A stretch of DNA of 39,027 nt from Oscillospiraceae bacterium (GTDB lineage Bacteria; Bacillota; Clostridia; Oscillospirales; Ruminococcaceae): the NCBI GenBank assembly GCA_031267245.1, contig JAIRZL010000058.1:1-39027 (forward strand), read 5' to 3'. Below the pieces are notes generated by a model that was not told the DNA's origin, ran no database searches, and saw nothing but the letters and a program-made list of their open reading frames with translations. This document shows positions 9,324 through 18,291 of this stretch, one piece after another; positions within the stretch are counted from its first letter, which is position 1; every line of letters begins with the position of its first letter. Position numbers and translations under genes: made by a program.

Positions 9324-10313
9324 TCATGTTTCTGTTGGTTCTTCTGCCCGGGTTTGCAACCAATTCACCAGAGCATCCCGGCAGTGGTCAAAAACGTTAT
9401 CCAGGATACGAAGGCCCTGCAATGCTACGTAGTTTTGCAAATTGGAACCTGATGCAATGGCCTCGCGAACAATTGAGAGGGCCTTTTTATAAGCGTGAAT
9501 AAAATCCGCGCAGGCAGCAGCTAACGACGGGGCAGCGGCTGTGACAACGAGCGAAGGCACTCCAAAACGCTGACAAGTATCCCCGCACGCGATAATAGCT
9601 TCTACCAGAGCGCTTTTTAAGTTTTCTGCGTTTTCCGGCAGAAGCACGCCAAGAATCGCATCTCGCCCCTCCGGGGGTACGCGAGAAAGAATAGAAGCCG
9701 TGCAACTAACGAGCGCGGTTCTTGTTGTCTGATCGCCAACATACTGCAGCAGGTCGCTGTTTTGCCTTGTTGCAATAGCAAACTCCGTGTTCGGCTTGAA
9801 GGAAACGAGTATTGTTCCAGTCGTCTGCTCCAGCGGTATTTCTACGGTGTTTGTGTCGGTAAACTTGTACTCCTGCTCCGCGGCGATAACGGAATCGGCG
9901 CGATACGCATCCGACGGCGAAGCCTCAATCCGTAAATGATTTGCCATCCAGTTCCACGTAACGCTGCCGAGACCTTTTATAACTATATCCGGCGGCGCGG
10001 GTGTATCAGACGCGGGCAAAAACACAACGGAAATGGGGAACTCCTCGGCCGTTTTCGGCAAGGTCACTTTTCCCTCATCCTCCGGATAATACGCAACGCC
10101 ATTAAATGCCACAAAACCGGGCAGAAACCCAACAGACGGGAGCAACTGGAAAACATAGCCGTCATCTAACTCTTCACAATCAACCGTCCCTTTGCCACTA
10201 AACGCAACTTCCAAATGCGAAGGAATAGGCGCAGCATAAACAGGGCTCCGCACCACAACAGTTGCCGCAACAACAAAGGCCACCGCCAAAATCTTTAGTC
10301 TCCATTTCCTCAT
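9324..10313 (-). CDS. Secreted protein of unknown function (start moved to ATG at 10313, MRKWRLKILAVAFVVAATVVVRSPVYAAP...)
   Basis: GGGAGG SD just upstream of ATG; n-region/hydrophobic core/AxA-type signal peptide; beta-rich then helical mature region. Confidence 0.82.
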   Translation of the reverse strand: MRKWRLKILAVAFVVAATVVVRSPVYAAPIPSHLEVAFSGKGTVDCEELDDGYVFQLLPSVGFLPGFVAFNGVAYYPEDEGKVTLPKTAEEFPISVVFLPASDTPAPPDIVIKGLGSVTWNWMANHLRIEASPSDAYRADSVIAAEQEYKFTDTNTVEIPLEQTTGTILVSFKPNTEFAIATRQNSDLLQYVGDQTTRTALVSCTASILSRVPPEGRDAILGVLLPENAENLKSALVEAIIACGDTCQRFGVPSLVVTAAAPSLAAACADFIHAYKKALSIVREAIASGSNLQNYVALQGLRILDNVFDHCRDALVNWLQTRAEEPTET

Positions 10314-10390
10314 AATATACCTCCCACTTTTTCTTAATGCCTCGGCGCCCGTAAACAATCAAGGCAGCCGCAATGCAACATATCTATCTC

Positions 10391-10420
10391 ATTATAACAA
10401 ACTTACGCCTATTTTTGCAA
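10391..10420 (-). promoter_or_regulatory. Sigma-A-like promoter of the secreted-protein gene
   Basis: On the minus strand TTGCAA-N18-TATAAT. Confidence 0.65.
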
Positions 10421-10551
10421 CACTTTTTAATTATTTTTTCTAATTGTTGCGTCGTGGCAGTAAAAAAGCGGCGGGGAGTCCGGTTCTGAAGTAGAGCGCT
10501 AGCACAGGACAGAACCTGGACAACACGCACGCAGTCAGTAAACGGCTACAC

Positions 10552-10584
10552 GGCAGCTCCTCGATGGTGCCGGTTTCTACCAAG
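10552..10584. repeat. 33-bp direct repeat, copy 1
   Basis: GGCAGCTCCTCGATGGTGCCGGTTTCTACCAAG, identical to 11007-11039. Confidence 0.9.
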
Positions 10585-10779
10585 TTAGGAACGCAAACGA
10601 AAAAGGAGGGCATGCTCCGCTCCAGGAGTCACCGCCGTGTTATTGGTTTTCCGGCGCCGGCAAACGGAGCAAATAACAGAAACAACGCCGGCAGCAAACA
10701 AGTGGTCGATCGCTTTGGTTACCAGCACCGTGTTTCTGTCACCCAGGGCCACAGCGTTAACCAGCAGGAAGCAACGAGA

Positions 10780-10813
10780 AGCGCGGCTCCAAAACCGTGA
10801 TTTGGGAAACAAT
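10780..10813. repeat. 34-bp direct repeat, copy 1
   Basis: AGCGCGGCTCCAAAACCGTGATTTGGGAAACAAT, identical to 11073-11106. Confidence 0.9.
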
Positions 10814-11006
10814 AGGCGGAGGCAGGGCGAAAAAAAGGAACACACAGCTTCTTGGCGCCTGCCGCCACCTGGCTACCTCCGCTGCCGCCCAGCGAGAGCA
10901 TACTCTCCTGTGGGACCCAAGCGAGTTCCCCGATTGCTAACGCCGGCAGCAAAGCTAACCCAAAAAACCAAGCACCCAGCGGCCGCACCAAAAAAAAGGG
11001 GTTTAA

Positions 11007-11130
11007 GGCAGCTCCTCGATGGTGCCGGTTTCTACCAAGGCGGGAAGGGGCAACCAGAAAGAATCAACGCGCAGCGCGGCTCCAAAACCGTGATTTGGGA
11101 AACAATTTGCGTAGGAAGTGCGAAAAGAAC
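11007..11130. repeat. About 125-bp repeat unit containing both exact repeats
   Basis: Contains the 33-bp and 34-bp repeats 66 bp apart; diverged collinear copy at about 11583-11706. Confidence 0.8.
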
Positions 11131-11582
11131 CAAAGCAAAACAGCGCATCTTTTGCGCAGCAGCACCAACGGCACAAGCTAAACGCACCAAGAGCGCCGAT
11201 GCCTCACGATGGGCCCTGCCGGTGTTCCTTTATTAACGACTAATGCAAAAAAAGCAACAAAGACGACATAAAAAGAGCGCCAGCAAAAAAGTGGCCTCGT
11301 CAACCCCCAGCCCAGCCGCTGACGATGGTTCTTTGGGGGAACGGGACAAAAAGGGAAGAATCAGGCGAAGAAAAGAGACAAGAATCAGAAAGAGAGCAGC
11401 AAGGTCGGCAGAAACAAAAAAAAGAGGCCATCCATTGCTGTGTTGACAAAACGGTAACAACGACCCGGGCCCAACAGCCCAGCACCGGTAGATGTTGGGC
11501 GGCTGGTCGCGCTGCTTACAGCCGCTAGCGAACAACGCAACGAAAACGCGAAGCTGGTTGCTCAGCAAAAAAGCGGGCCACG

Positions 11583-11706
11583 GCAGTCCATCGCTGGTGT
11601 GCTTTTCTACCACGCGAGGGGAAGCCACAACCAGAAAGAAAAACCGCGCAGCGGAGCAACAAGCCAGTGATCAGGGGGAACAATTTGCGTAGGGAGCGCG
11701 AAAAAA
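11583..11706. repeat. Diverged copy of the about 125-bp unit
   Basis: GGCAGTCCATCGCTGGTG...TTTCTACCACGCG...CAACCAGAAAGAAAAACCGCGCAGCGG...GGAACAATTTGCGTAGGGAGCGCGAAAA parallels 11007-11130. Confidence 0.65.
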
Positions 11707-12255
11707 ACAACAGGGCATCGCTGGACAGATCTACACAAATGGGATTGGGGAAGACTGGCTTCCATCACAACGCGGGAAGTTAAGTAAAGAAAAGAGCGGC
11801 CACGGCAGCCACTCGCTGGTGACTGCTTGTGTCACGCTGGCACGGCACAAACTAGTAAGAAGCCAAACAGACAACGCGCGAACAATGTTCTTTTTCGCAC
11901 AGTGCCGTCACGGAAGTAACAAAAGCCTGTCGGGTATCCCATAGGGTTATAGGGTTAGGAAGGACCAGACCTGCCACCTATCCGTCTATAGCCGCGCGCT
12001 GGGGGCAAAAGAAAGTAACCTACACAAAAGCACAATAAGGAATTACAAACCAAATAGGGCAGCACAAAACCTAAGAGTATCGCAAACAGAATCGTGCAGC
12101 GTTTTCAACGTTAGCAAACAAGAAAACAATTTAATTGCTGCCCAAGCCAATGGCAACTAACTATGACCCATCGCATCCACAAGGCTGATACTTCTGGCCG
12201 AAGCTTTGCATTGAAGCCCCCGCAAAAATAAAGTAACTGGCAAAAAGCAAAAAAG

Positions 12256-12293
12256 AATGCGCAGGTAGGGCTTCATGCCCTTGCCTGCGCATT
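12256..12293 (-). terminator. Rho-independent terminator of the GG-leader peptide gene
   Basis: Minus strand reads AATGCGCAGGCAAGGGCATGAAGCCCTACCTGCGCATT followed by CTTTTTTGCTTTTTG. Confidence 0.75.
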
Positions 12294-12367
12294 TACAAAC
12301 CTCGTTTTACTATTCTTTTGCCCCCAGCTTTGCTTTTCGCAAAACCAGAACGCTGGCGGCCTCCTAT

Positions 12368-12595
12368 TTACTTTCCCTTGTACGGGGCGGAGATTGCCTT
12401 CAGGTCACGGCCGTTGTTGGTACTTGCTCTATATGCGGCGTCCCTTGCCGCGCTCCCCCCCTGATGCTTTGGGGGACCGCCGGTCTGCGCCTGCAAAACT
12501 TGTGCAGTGATCTTAACAAGTAACGACGGATAAGTACCTCCATTCGCCACAAACAATTCCTCATCTGCCAATTCTAGAAAATTGCCATAACTCAT
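12368..12595 (-). CDS. Putative double-glycine-leader peptide (75 aa; bacteriocin/secreted-peptide-like)
   Basis: MSYGNFLELADEELFVANGG|TYPSLLVKITAQVLQ...: fits LSxxELxxIxGG with L-12, E-8, L-7, G-2, G-1; AGGAAGG SD region upstream; own promoter and terminator. Confidence 0.65.
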   Translation of the reverse strand: MSYGNFLELADEELFVANGGTYPSLLVKITAQVLQAQTGGPPKHQGGSAARDAAYRASTNNGRDLKAISAPYKGK

Positions 12596-12631
12596 CCTTT
12601 ACCATTCCTTCCTTAAATTACTTCCGCCAAC

Positions 12632-12661
12632 ATTATATTACGCAACCAGCTCACTTGGCAA
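12632..12661 (-). promoter_or_regulatory. Sigma-A-like promoter of the GG-leader peptide
   Basis: Minus strand TTGCCA-N18-TATAAT, about 40 nt upstream of the start codon. Confidence 0.6.
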
Positions 12662-13918
12662 TATGTACACTTTAACAGTTGTTTTGTTGCAGAATCTGCA
12701 ATGTTTACCAGGCCATCGCCCCTCAGCGTGACATAAAATTGACATGTTTCTGCATTTTTGGCACACAATTGATGTCGGTGTGACTTTATGCAGCGAAGAC
12801 CTAGTAAAGAGCACCACAAATTCACATGCTGAAAAAGAAGAGGAAGTCTGAAAACTTTAGAGATCACACGAAAAAGCGGCGGACGCAGAGGCAGAGGAAT
12901 TTACAGATACAACAAATAGCACAAGCCGCAGCCGTTTTTTGAGCGCAGTTGAATAATCCTCGCGTTGGGGGAAGCAGACAAAAGGTGGCGGAGGGTAACG
13001 CGAAAGCAAGCCAGACATGAGAGAAGATAGCGGGTCTGGGCGACGAGAGAAACGAAGGCTCTACAACTAAAGAACCAAAGCAGCAGTGGGAAAGCGATAG
13101 TACCTGGCGCATGCATTGCCGAGGAAAACGGCAATCGGCAACAAGCAAAAAGATGGCTCACAAAACCGCAAAAAAGGCATGGAGTCGCCCGATAACCCCG
13201 CCAAATTGCAGAATGGTCGTCGTGCGCTACCACTCTGCAGCGTAGGCAACGGGAATGCCGGCTGATGGATGTGCAAAAAAAGCAGCCGCTCGGCCTAACC
13301 AAAAGAAAAGAAAGCTTACTGGTTACCACCGGAAAGCAACGGAAATGCCGCAAGAAGACAAACAGAGAACCCTCACTACCCACACAGTCATCGCGAATTC
13401 CAGGGGAATTAAGGCGCCAAGTAAAAACTGCTGGTCGGATACTAAGAAGCCGGCAGGACTTGTGGCACTGTGTGAAAGACAGACTCGATGAGCATATCTT
13501 TTGCTTTTGTAGCAAACGCTTGCCAACGTAAGCAGCTCCTAAAAAACGCAGATCCCAACAGCGTGGGGTGTGCCGGCAGCTCGGAACGTGAAACCGACGG
13601 CGACTAGGGGGTCAGCGACGGAAGCAAGGAGTAACGGCGCTGGGCGTTTTGAGGGCTCTGAACTGCGGGAAAGAGGGAGTGCTGGTGTTCCCACAGACCT
13701 TGGTTCCGCCTACTCTATGCCCTGACAATTACTGCTCGTTTTGGCCGTTTGCAAAAAATTATTCAGCAAAAAAATAAACTACAAAAAGACTCTCAGATGA
13801 TGGAATCCTTCCAGTGCCAGAAATCTTGCTCTTGAAGAGAATTATGGGTGCAGGCCACTGAGTGGCAGCCAAATTTGATGCTCAAAGCAGGGGCTCTTTT
13901 GGCATAAGCAGCCGCTGA

Positions 13919-14128
13919 GCCAATCAGGCAGCACTGACCCGCGATCCACTGAAAGAATTGCTGGCGCTGATTATTAATCTGTATGAGCGGCCCCAAAAAG
14001 CCATCAAAAGGGACACAATTCCAAAAGACGAAGGATCCCCGCCTGCCGTTTTGCCGCTGGCGAACCGGATTGCGGCAGAGCTTGCTTTTTCGTGTTGCAG
14101 TAAGAAGCGCAACTTTCTCAGCCGTTGA
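13919..14128 (+). pseudogene. Possible remnant of a phage head-tail connector (gp6-like)
   Basis: Open frame ANQAALTRDPLKELLALIINLYERPQKAIKRDTIPKDEGSPPAVLPLANRIAAELAF...*, with no start codon and an in-frame TGA just upstream; resembles the IKQAxLLLVxxWYExRE...LP... pattern by eye. Confidence 0.3.
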
Positions 14129-14166
14129 AATGACAAAATGAAAAACAAAAGGAAGGAGGACGATTT

Positions 14167-15156
14167 GTGAAAGAAGGCTATGTTGTTAAAGATGCGGGAA
14201 AACATTCAGATGACCTGGCGTTAATAAACAAATATACCCGGCGCCCATTGAAAGATGCTGAGGTTTATATCTTTAACCTAGTCCTTTGCGACAACGACCT
14301 GGATCGCGACTTTGAATGCTTCAGTCGAGAAGCGTTAATTGGTTTGCAGAAGCTATTTTTGGGCAAAACAGGGATATTTGATCATGAGCACAAAGGAACA
14401 AATCAAATGGCAAGAATATTTGCAACCGAAGTTGCTTGCAACCAAGAAAAAACCACTCATTCCGGAGAAGAGTACCATATGCTAACGGCAAAAGCATATA
14501 TGGTCCGGAGCGAAAAAAATCAAGATTTAATTCTGGAAATCGACGGCGGGATAAAGAAAGAAGTTAGTATCGGGTGCAACATTGCCAGCTGCTTGTGCTC
14601 AATTTGCGGGACCGACTTAAAAAATGGGAGATGCAACCACACAAAGGGCAAGCAATACGTAAAAAACGGACGTTCCACCCTTTGTTACAGGATTTTAACC
14701 AATCCCATAGATGCGTATGAATGGTCGTTTGTTGCGGTGCCCGCGCAAAAACATGCTGGGGTAGTCAAAGGAATCGGGCAACAAAACACAGCGGCAAATA
14801 CCAAACCAATAGATTGCAACATACAGGAATTCAGAACCAAACTTAAGTCGCTCGGCGCCAACGGAGCGCATCTCTCAAAGAGCTGCTTACGCGAGATTCA
14901 ACTTGCGCTTGAAGAACTTGATGAACTTAAGATCACCATGAAGGATTTCAAAGAAGAACTAATTCGTCAAGTTGAATGTTCATATGCGTTATCGCAACCG
15001 CAACTGAGCCTTACAACCATCAAAAGTATTGTCTCTAAGATGAGTTCCAGCGAATTGCAAGAATTTAAAAAGGCAAATGCTTATACATCAAACATTCAAA
15101 CCAAGCCCCAAACCACAAGAAACAAAACATTTAACCATAAAAGTTTTGAAGTTTAG
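14167..15156 (+). CDS. HK97-type prohead protease with C-terminal helical extension (GTG start)
   Basis: AAGGAAGGAGG SD before GTG; LVLCDNDLDRDFECFSREAL...GIFDHEHKG..., KKEVSIGCNIASCLCSICG...CNHTKGKQY, DAYEWSFVAVPAQKHAGV typical of phage prohead protease-like proteins. Confidence 0.82.
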   Translation: MKEGYVVKDAGKHSDDLALINKYTRRPLKDAEVYIFNLVLCDNDLDRDFECFSREALIGLQKLFLGKTGIFDHEHKGTNQMARIFATEVACNQEKTTHSGEEYHMLTAKAYMVRSEKNQDLILEIDGGIKKEVSIGCNIASCLCSICGTDLKNGRCNHTKGKQYVKNGRSTLCYRILTNPIDAYEWSFVAVPAQKHAGVVKGIGQQNTAANTKPIDCNIQEFRTKLKSLGANGAHLSKSCLREIQLALEELDELKITMKDFKEELIRQVECSYALSQPQLSLTTIKSIVSKMSSSELQEFKKANAYTSNIQTKPQTTRNKTFNHKSFEV

Positions 15157-15185
15157 GCGAATCGGAGGAAAGGGAAGATAAACAT

Positions 15186-16190
15186 ATGGATTGTTATAAA
15201 AATGTCGTTTTAGATAAAAACATGTATAAAATTGCCGGTAAAAGCTTTTCTGAGATCTTGGAGGAGATAGATTCCTCGCAAAGTTACGCCGGCGAGTTTT
15301 CCAACCTAGATGCTTATCAACGCCAACTAAAACGCTTTGACATCAAGGTGAGTGATATAAATGCCGATTGCATTGAAAAATTCTTCAGAACGGCACAAAC
15401 CGCAACATTATTCCCTGAATATGTGCACCGCGCCGTTAAAGCTGGTGCGGCTAGTGTTAAAATATTGGACGATATCTTGGCCGTTAAAACGCAGATTGAC
15501 GGTGTGGACTACAGAACTATTTACTGTGATGCGGACGCGAAACAACCGGAACAAACAACAGAAGGCGCAGAAATTCCCAGCGTGAACGTACGCCTGAAAG
15601 AAAACTTGGTAAAACTAACAAAGGCAGGCCAAATGCTAGTGGCCAGCTACGAATCGATCAGAAACCAAAAAATTGAACTTTTTAGCATCATTTTGAAACA
15701 GGTTGGAGCCAAGCTTGCACAGCAGCAGTTGAAGGGCGCGATCGAAACCCTGTTGGCCGGAGATGGCACCATTGAACCAGAGATCAAAAACATAGAAAGT
15801 GCGCTGGAATTTGAACAGCTGATTGATCTTTGGAGCAGCTTTGATGAATACAAAATGAACACCATTTTAGTTTCGCCAGAGATGATGCGCAAACTGCTTA
15901 GCTTACAAGAAATTTTGGATGCAAAGAGCGGATTTAAATTTGAAATTAATGGCGAGATTGCCACGCTACTTGGTGCAAAACTTATTAGATCCCGTTTTGT
16001 TCCAAAGGATACAATTATTGCTCTAGACAAACGATATGCGCTAGAGATGGTTAGCCAGGGCGACATAATTGTGGAACACGACAAGCTTATTGATAAGCAA
16101 CTGGAGCGAGCAGCAATCACTTCCACATTCGGGTTCGCAAGAATCTGCAAACCTGCCGTTAAAATCCTTAAATATGATCTTAAAGAATAA
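15186..16190 (+). CDS. Phage major capsid protein (HK97 fold)
   Basis: TATLFPEYVHRAVKAGAAS...TQIDGVDYRTIY...EGAEIPSVNVRLKENLVKLTKAGQMLVASYESIRNQKIELFSIILKQVGAKLAQQQ...LLAGDG; directly downstream of the protease. Confidence 0.85.
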   Translation: MDCYKNVVLDKNMYKIAGKSFSEILEEIDSSQSYAGEFSNLDAYQRQLKRFDIKVSDINADCIEKFFRTAQTATLFPEYVHRAVKAGAASVKILDDILAVKTQIDGVDYRTIYCDADAKQPEQTTEGAEIPSVNVRLKENLVKLTKAGQMLVASYESIRNQKIELFSIILKQVGAKLAQQQLKGAIETLLAGDGTIEPEIKNIESALEFEQLIDLWSSFDEYKMNTILVSPEMMRKLLSLQEILDAKSGFKFEINGEIATLLGAKLIRSRFVPKDTIIALDKRYALEMVSQGDIIVEHDKLIDKQLERAAITSTFGFARICKPAVKILKYDLKE

Positions 16191-16207
16191 CACAAAAACA
16201 ACCAAAC

Positions 16208-16242
16208 AAAGCGCAGGCAGCTAAGGTAGCTGCCTGCGCTTT
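16208..16242. terminator. Strong hairpin after the capsid gene
   Basis: Perfect 16-bp stem AAAGCGCAGGCAGCTA-AGG-TAGCTGCCTGCGCTTT followed by TT on + and by a T-rich stretch on -. Confidence 0.75.
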
Positions 16243-16735
16243 TACCGCACCATGCTGCCATTAAGAGTTGCAAGCACACCAAAAACACAAAAAGAAGCGC
16301 TAGTTTTAAAATGCGTAGGTTACTATTTGTGGCACCAGCAACAGTACCCGGATAAGAAACAGAAAATACACGATTGGGAAAGAACAATCCACAAAACACA
16401 ATAAAGATTTGCCACACCAAATTGTGGTCTGCCACAACATAGGGCAATACACGGCATCACCAGCTATACGCGTTTTTTTGTTGCCACCTCAACAGTTCCC
16501 GCAACAAACGCCAACGCGCAGGTCCATTCTTTTTACCAGTACTCAATTCGCAGAAGGCCGGCAAATCGAACCAACAGAAAGTGCCTTCACTATGGGATTT
16601 CTCTGCTACCACCTGGTTTTTTCGCACAGCAACCTGTTCTCCCACAACGCTTTACAAACATCTCTCTCCAGCACATCAAAACGTAGCCACTGCTGCTGGA
16701 AAGGTAGCAAGAGGATACACACACGCCCACCACAA

Positions 16736-17914
16736 TCACAAGGGGTATTTTCGCAGTTCGTTTGAATCAATGACAAACAGATAATTCCCCACACAAGCAA
16801 AATCAAAAACAGGCGTGTCAAAATAATAATTTTTAACAACCCGCAAATAGCGATCAAAAAGGGTAATTCCCTTGTCTGTTGCCACGCCAACGCCGCTCTT
16901 TGAGCATTTCATTGATTCAATTGTGTCAGTGTCTATATTCTTTTCGCCCAACTTGTTGCCCGTTGCATCTAAAATCACCAATTTAAAAGACCCACTATTA
17001 GCATCACACTCCCGAAAACACAGGGCAACAAGACCATTTTGGCAGTTAAACATCTTCAGTTCTTCGCCGGCGAATCCGAACTTGCCCTCTAACTGCAAAC
17101 CAGATCCCAAGAAATAAGCATTACTATCCGTAATAACCACCATGCGACCACCAGACACAAATGCCAAATGATATATGGCCTCCTTCACATCAAACCTGCC
17201 CTGCAATTCACCACTGGCAATATTAAAAAGATTAACCCGCAAACGCAACAATCCATCCAGGCTACCAAAGGTCACAATGGCAATCTCATGTGAATCGTTT
17301 GAAAAAGCCGTTAAAAAAGCATAATCATCAGCAAGATTCCATTCGAAAACCTTCTTGCCTTCCTGCTCCATCACCACAACGCTCGACGCATAATGAGACG
17401 CACTGCCAATAACGGCAATCTTGCCATCATTTGCCAGCGAAACATCATAGGTCGCCGTCCCGTTGCGTTCAAAGTGCGACTTCGCGAAACGATCATAAAG
17501 GTCCAGGCTGCCATTTGAGTAATTGTACGTGGCTATCCGATTTTTGTTAAACGTCAAACCGCCACTAGATGCGCTATGTTCAAAACCCAAAATCTTAGCT
17601 CCGCTCAGGCCGCTGTAAACCGTAGCATGGTTTTCGCAGACCAACAGCAGATTCCCAGCGCAGTTTTCTAAGCAGACAGGCAGCTCGCCCGTTAACGGCA
17701 ACGGGAAGCTCTCACCTCTTCTTAGCCCTTTATATTCCAGCGCAATGCGATTACATATGAAAGATATCTGCTCTTTAAACCTCAGAGAAGCAGCACCAAC
17801 GAAGACCACAGCAACAAGGAACAAGACCATTTTTGAAGCTTTGCGTCTTTTTTTTCTCGCTCTCACTTTTTCTAGTTCATTAACCAACATAAAATTATTC
17901 TCCACAATACTCAA
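16736..17914 (-). CDS. Membrane-anchored beta-propeller-like protein (DUF5711-type)
   Basis: N-terminal basic segment plus single TM (KMVLFLVAVVFVGAASLRF), repeated blade-like segments through the rest. Confidence 0.65.
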   Translation of the reverse strand: MSIVENNFMLVNELEKVRARKKRRKASKMVLFLVAVVFVGAASLRFKEQISFICNRIALEYKGLRRGESFPLPLTGELPVCLENCAGNLLLVCENHATVYSGLSGAKILGFEHSASSGGLTFNKNRIATYNYSNGSLDLYDRFAKSHFERNGTATYDVSLANDGKIAVIGSASHYASSVVVMEQEGKKVFEWNLADDYAFLTAFSNDSHEIAIVTFGSLDGLLRLRVNLFNIASGELQGRFDVKEAIYHLAFVSGGRMVVITDSNAYFLGSGLQLEGKFGFAGEELKMFNCQNGLVALCFRECDANSGSFKLVILDATGNKLGEKNIDTDTIESMKCSKSGVGVATDKGITLFDRYLRVVKNYYFDTPVFDFACVGNYLFVIDSNELRKYPL

Positions 17915-18113
17915 TATTCAATGCCCTAGACATGGGGCGCCCACGCCCCAAATCAAGCTAGCTAGCTTTAGCCGGCAATAAGGCAAAAAGGTCATAAAAT
18001 AAAAGCACGCATACACACAGAACTACAACCAGCTTTCTCTCAACATTTACTTGCTGCTTGCTCGGCGTTCATATGGCAGCCGCGCACGCGTTGCCTTGTT
18101 TTAGCCTTCTAAT

Positions 18114-18142
18114 TTGCAAAAAAAAGAATGGCCTGTTATAAT
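18114..18142 (+). promoter_or_regulatory. Sigma-A promoter of the amino-acid ABC transporter operon
   Basis: TTGCAA-N17-TATAAT; about 150-nt leader before the 18292 start. Confidence 0.7.
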
Positions 18143-18291
18143 TATACTACAGTTCTTGCTGTGTTAGCCTGTCTTAGGGTTTAAAACGCAATTATTCGTA
18201 TAAAGAACACAGCAACCCGCGAATAAATATTAGGAGCACAAGAAGTTCCCAATCATATTGTCGCCGTTAAAAGTTGGATAGGTGAGAAAGA

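Noticed and set aside
9324-9520. Secreted protein C-terminus as a fifth member of the paralog family
   Set aside because: Helical segment DFIHAYKKALSIVREAIASGSNLQNYVALQGL is only vaguely similar to the module helices; not above what amphipathic helices give by chance.
10637-11236. 199-aa + strand ORF across the repeats
   Set aside because: Highly basic low-complexity translation made from repeat DNA; no convincing start signal.
10552-11850. CRISPR array
   Set aside because: Repeat copies are too few, irregularly spaced and diverged; no cas genes in view.
11939-11965. ATAGGGTTATAGGGTTAGG telomere-like tandem
   Set aside because: Only two to three imperfect units; likely chance.
12901-13515. 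204-aa minus-strand Cys/Ser/Phe-rich ORF
   Set aside because: No SD, implausible composition and no recognisable motif; treated as a chance ORF.
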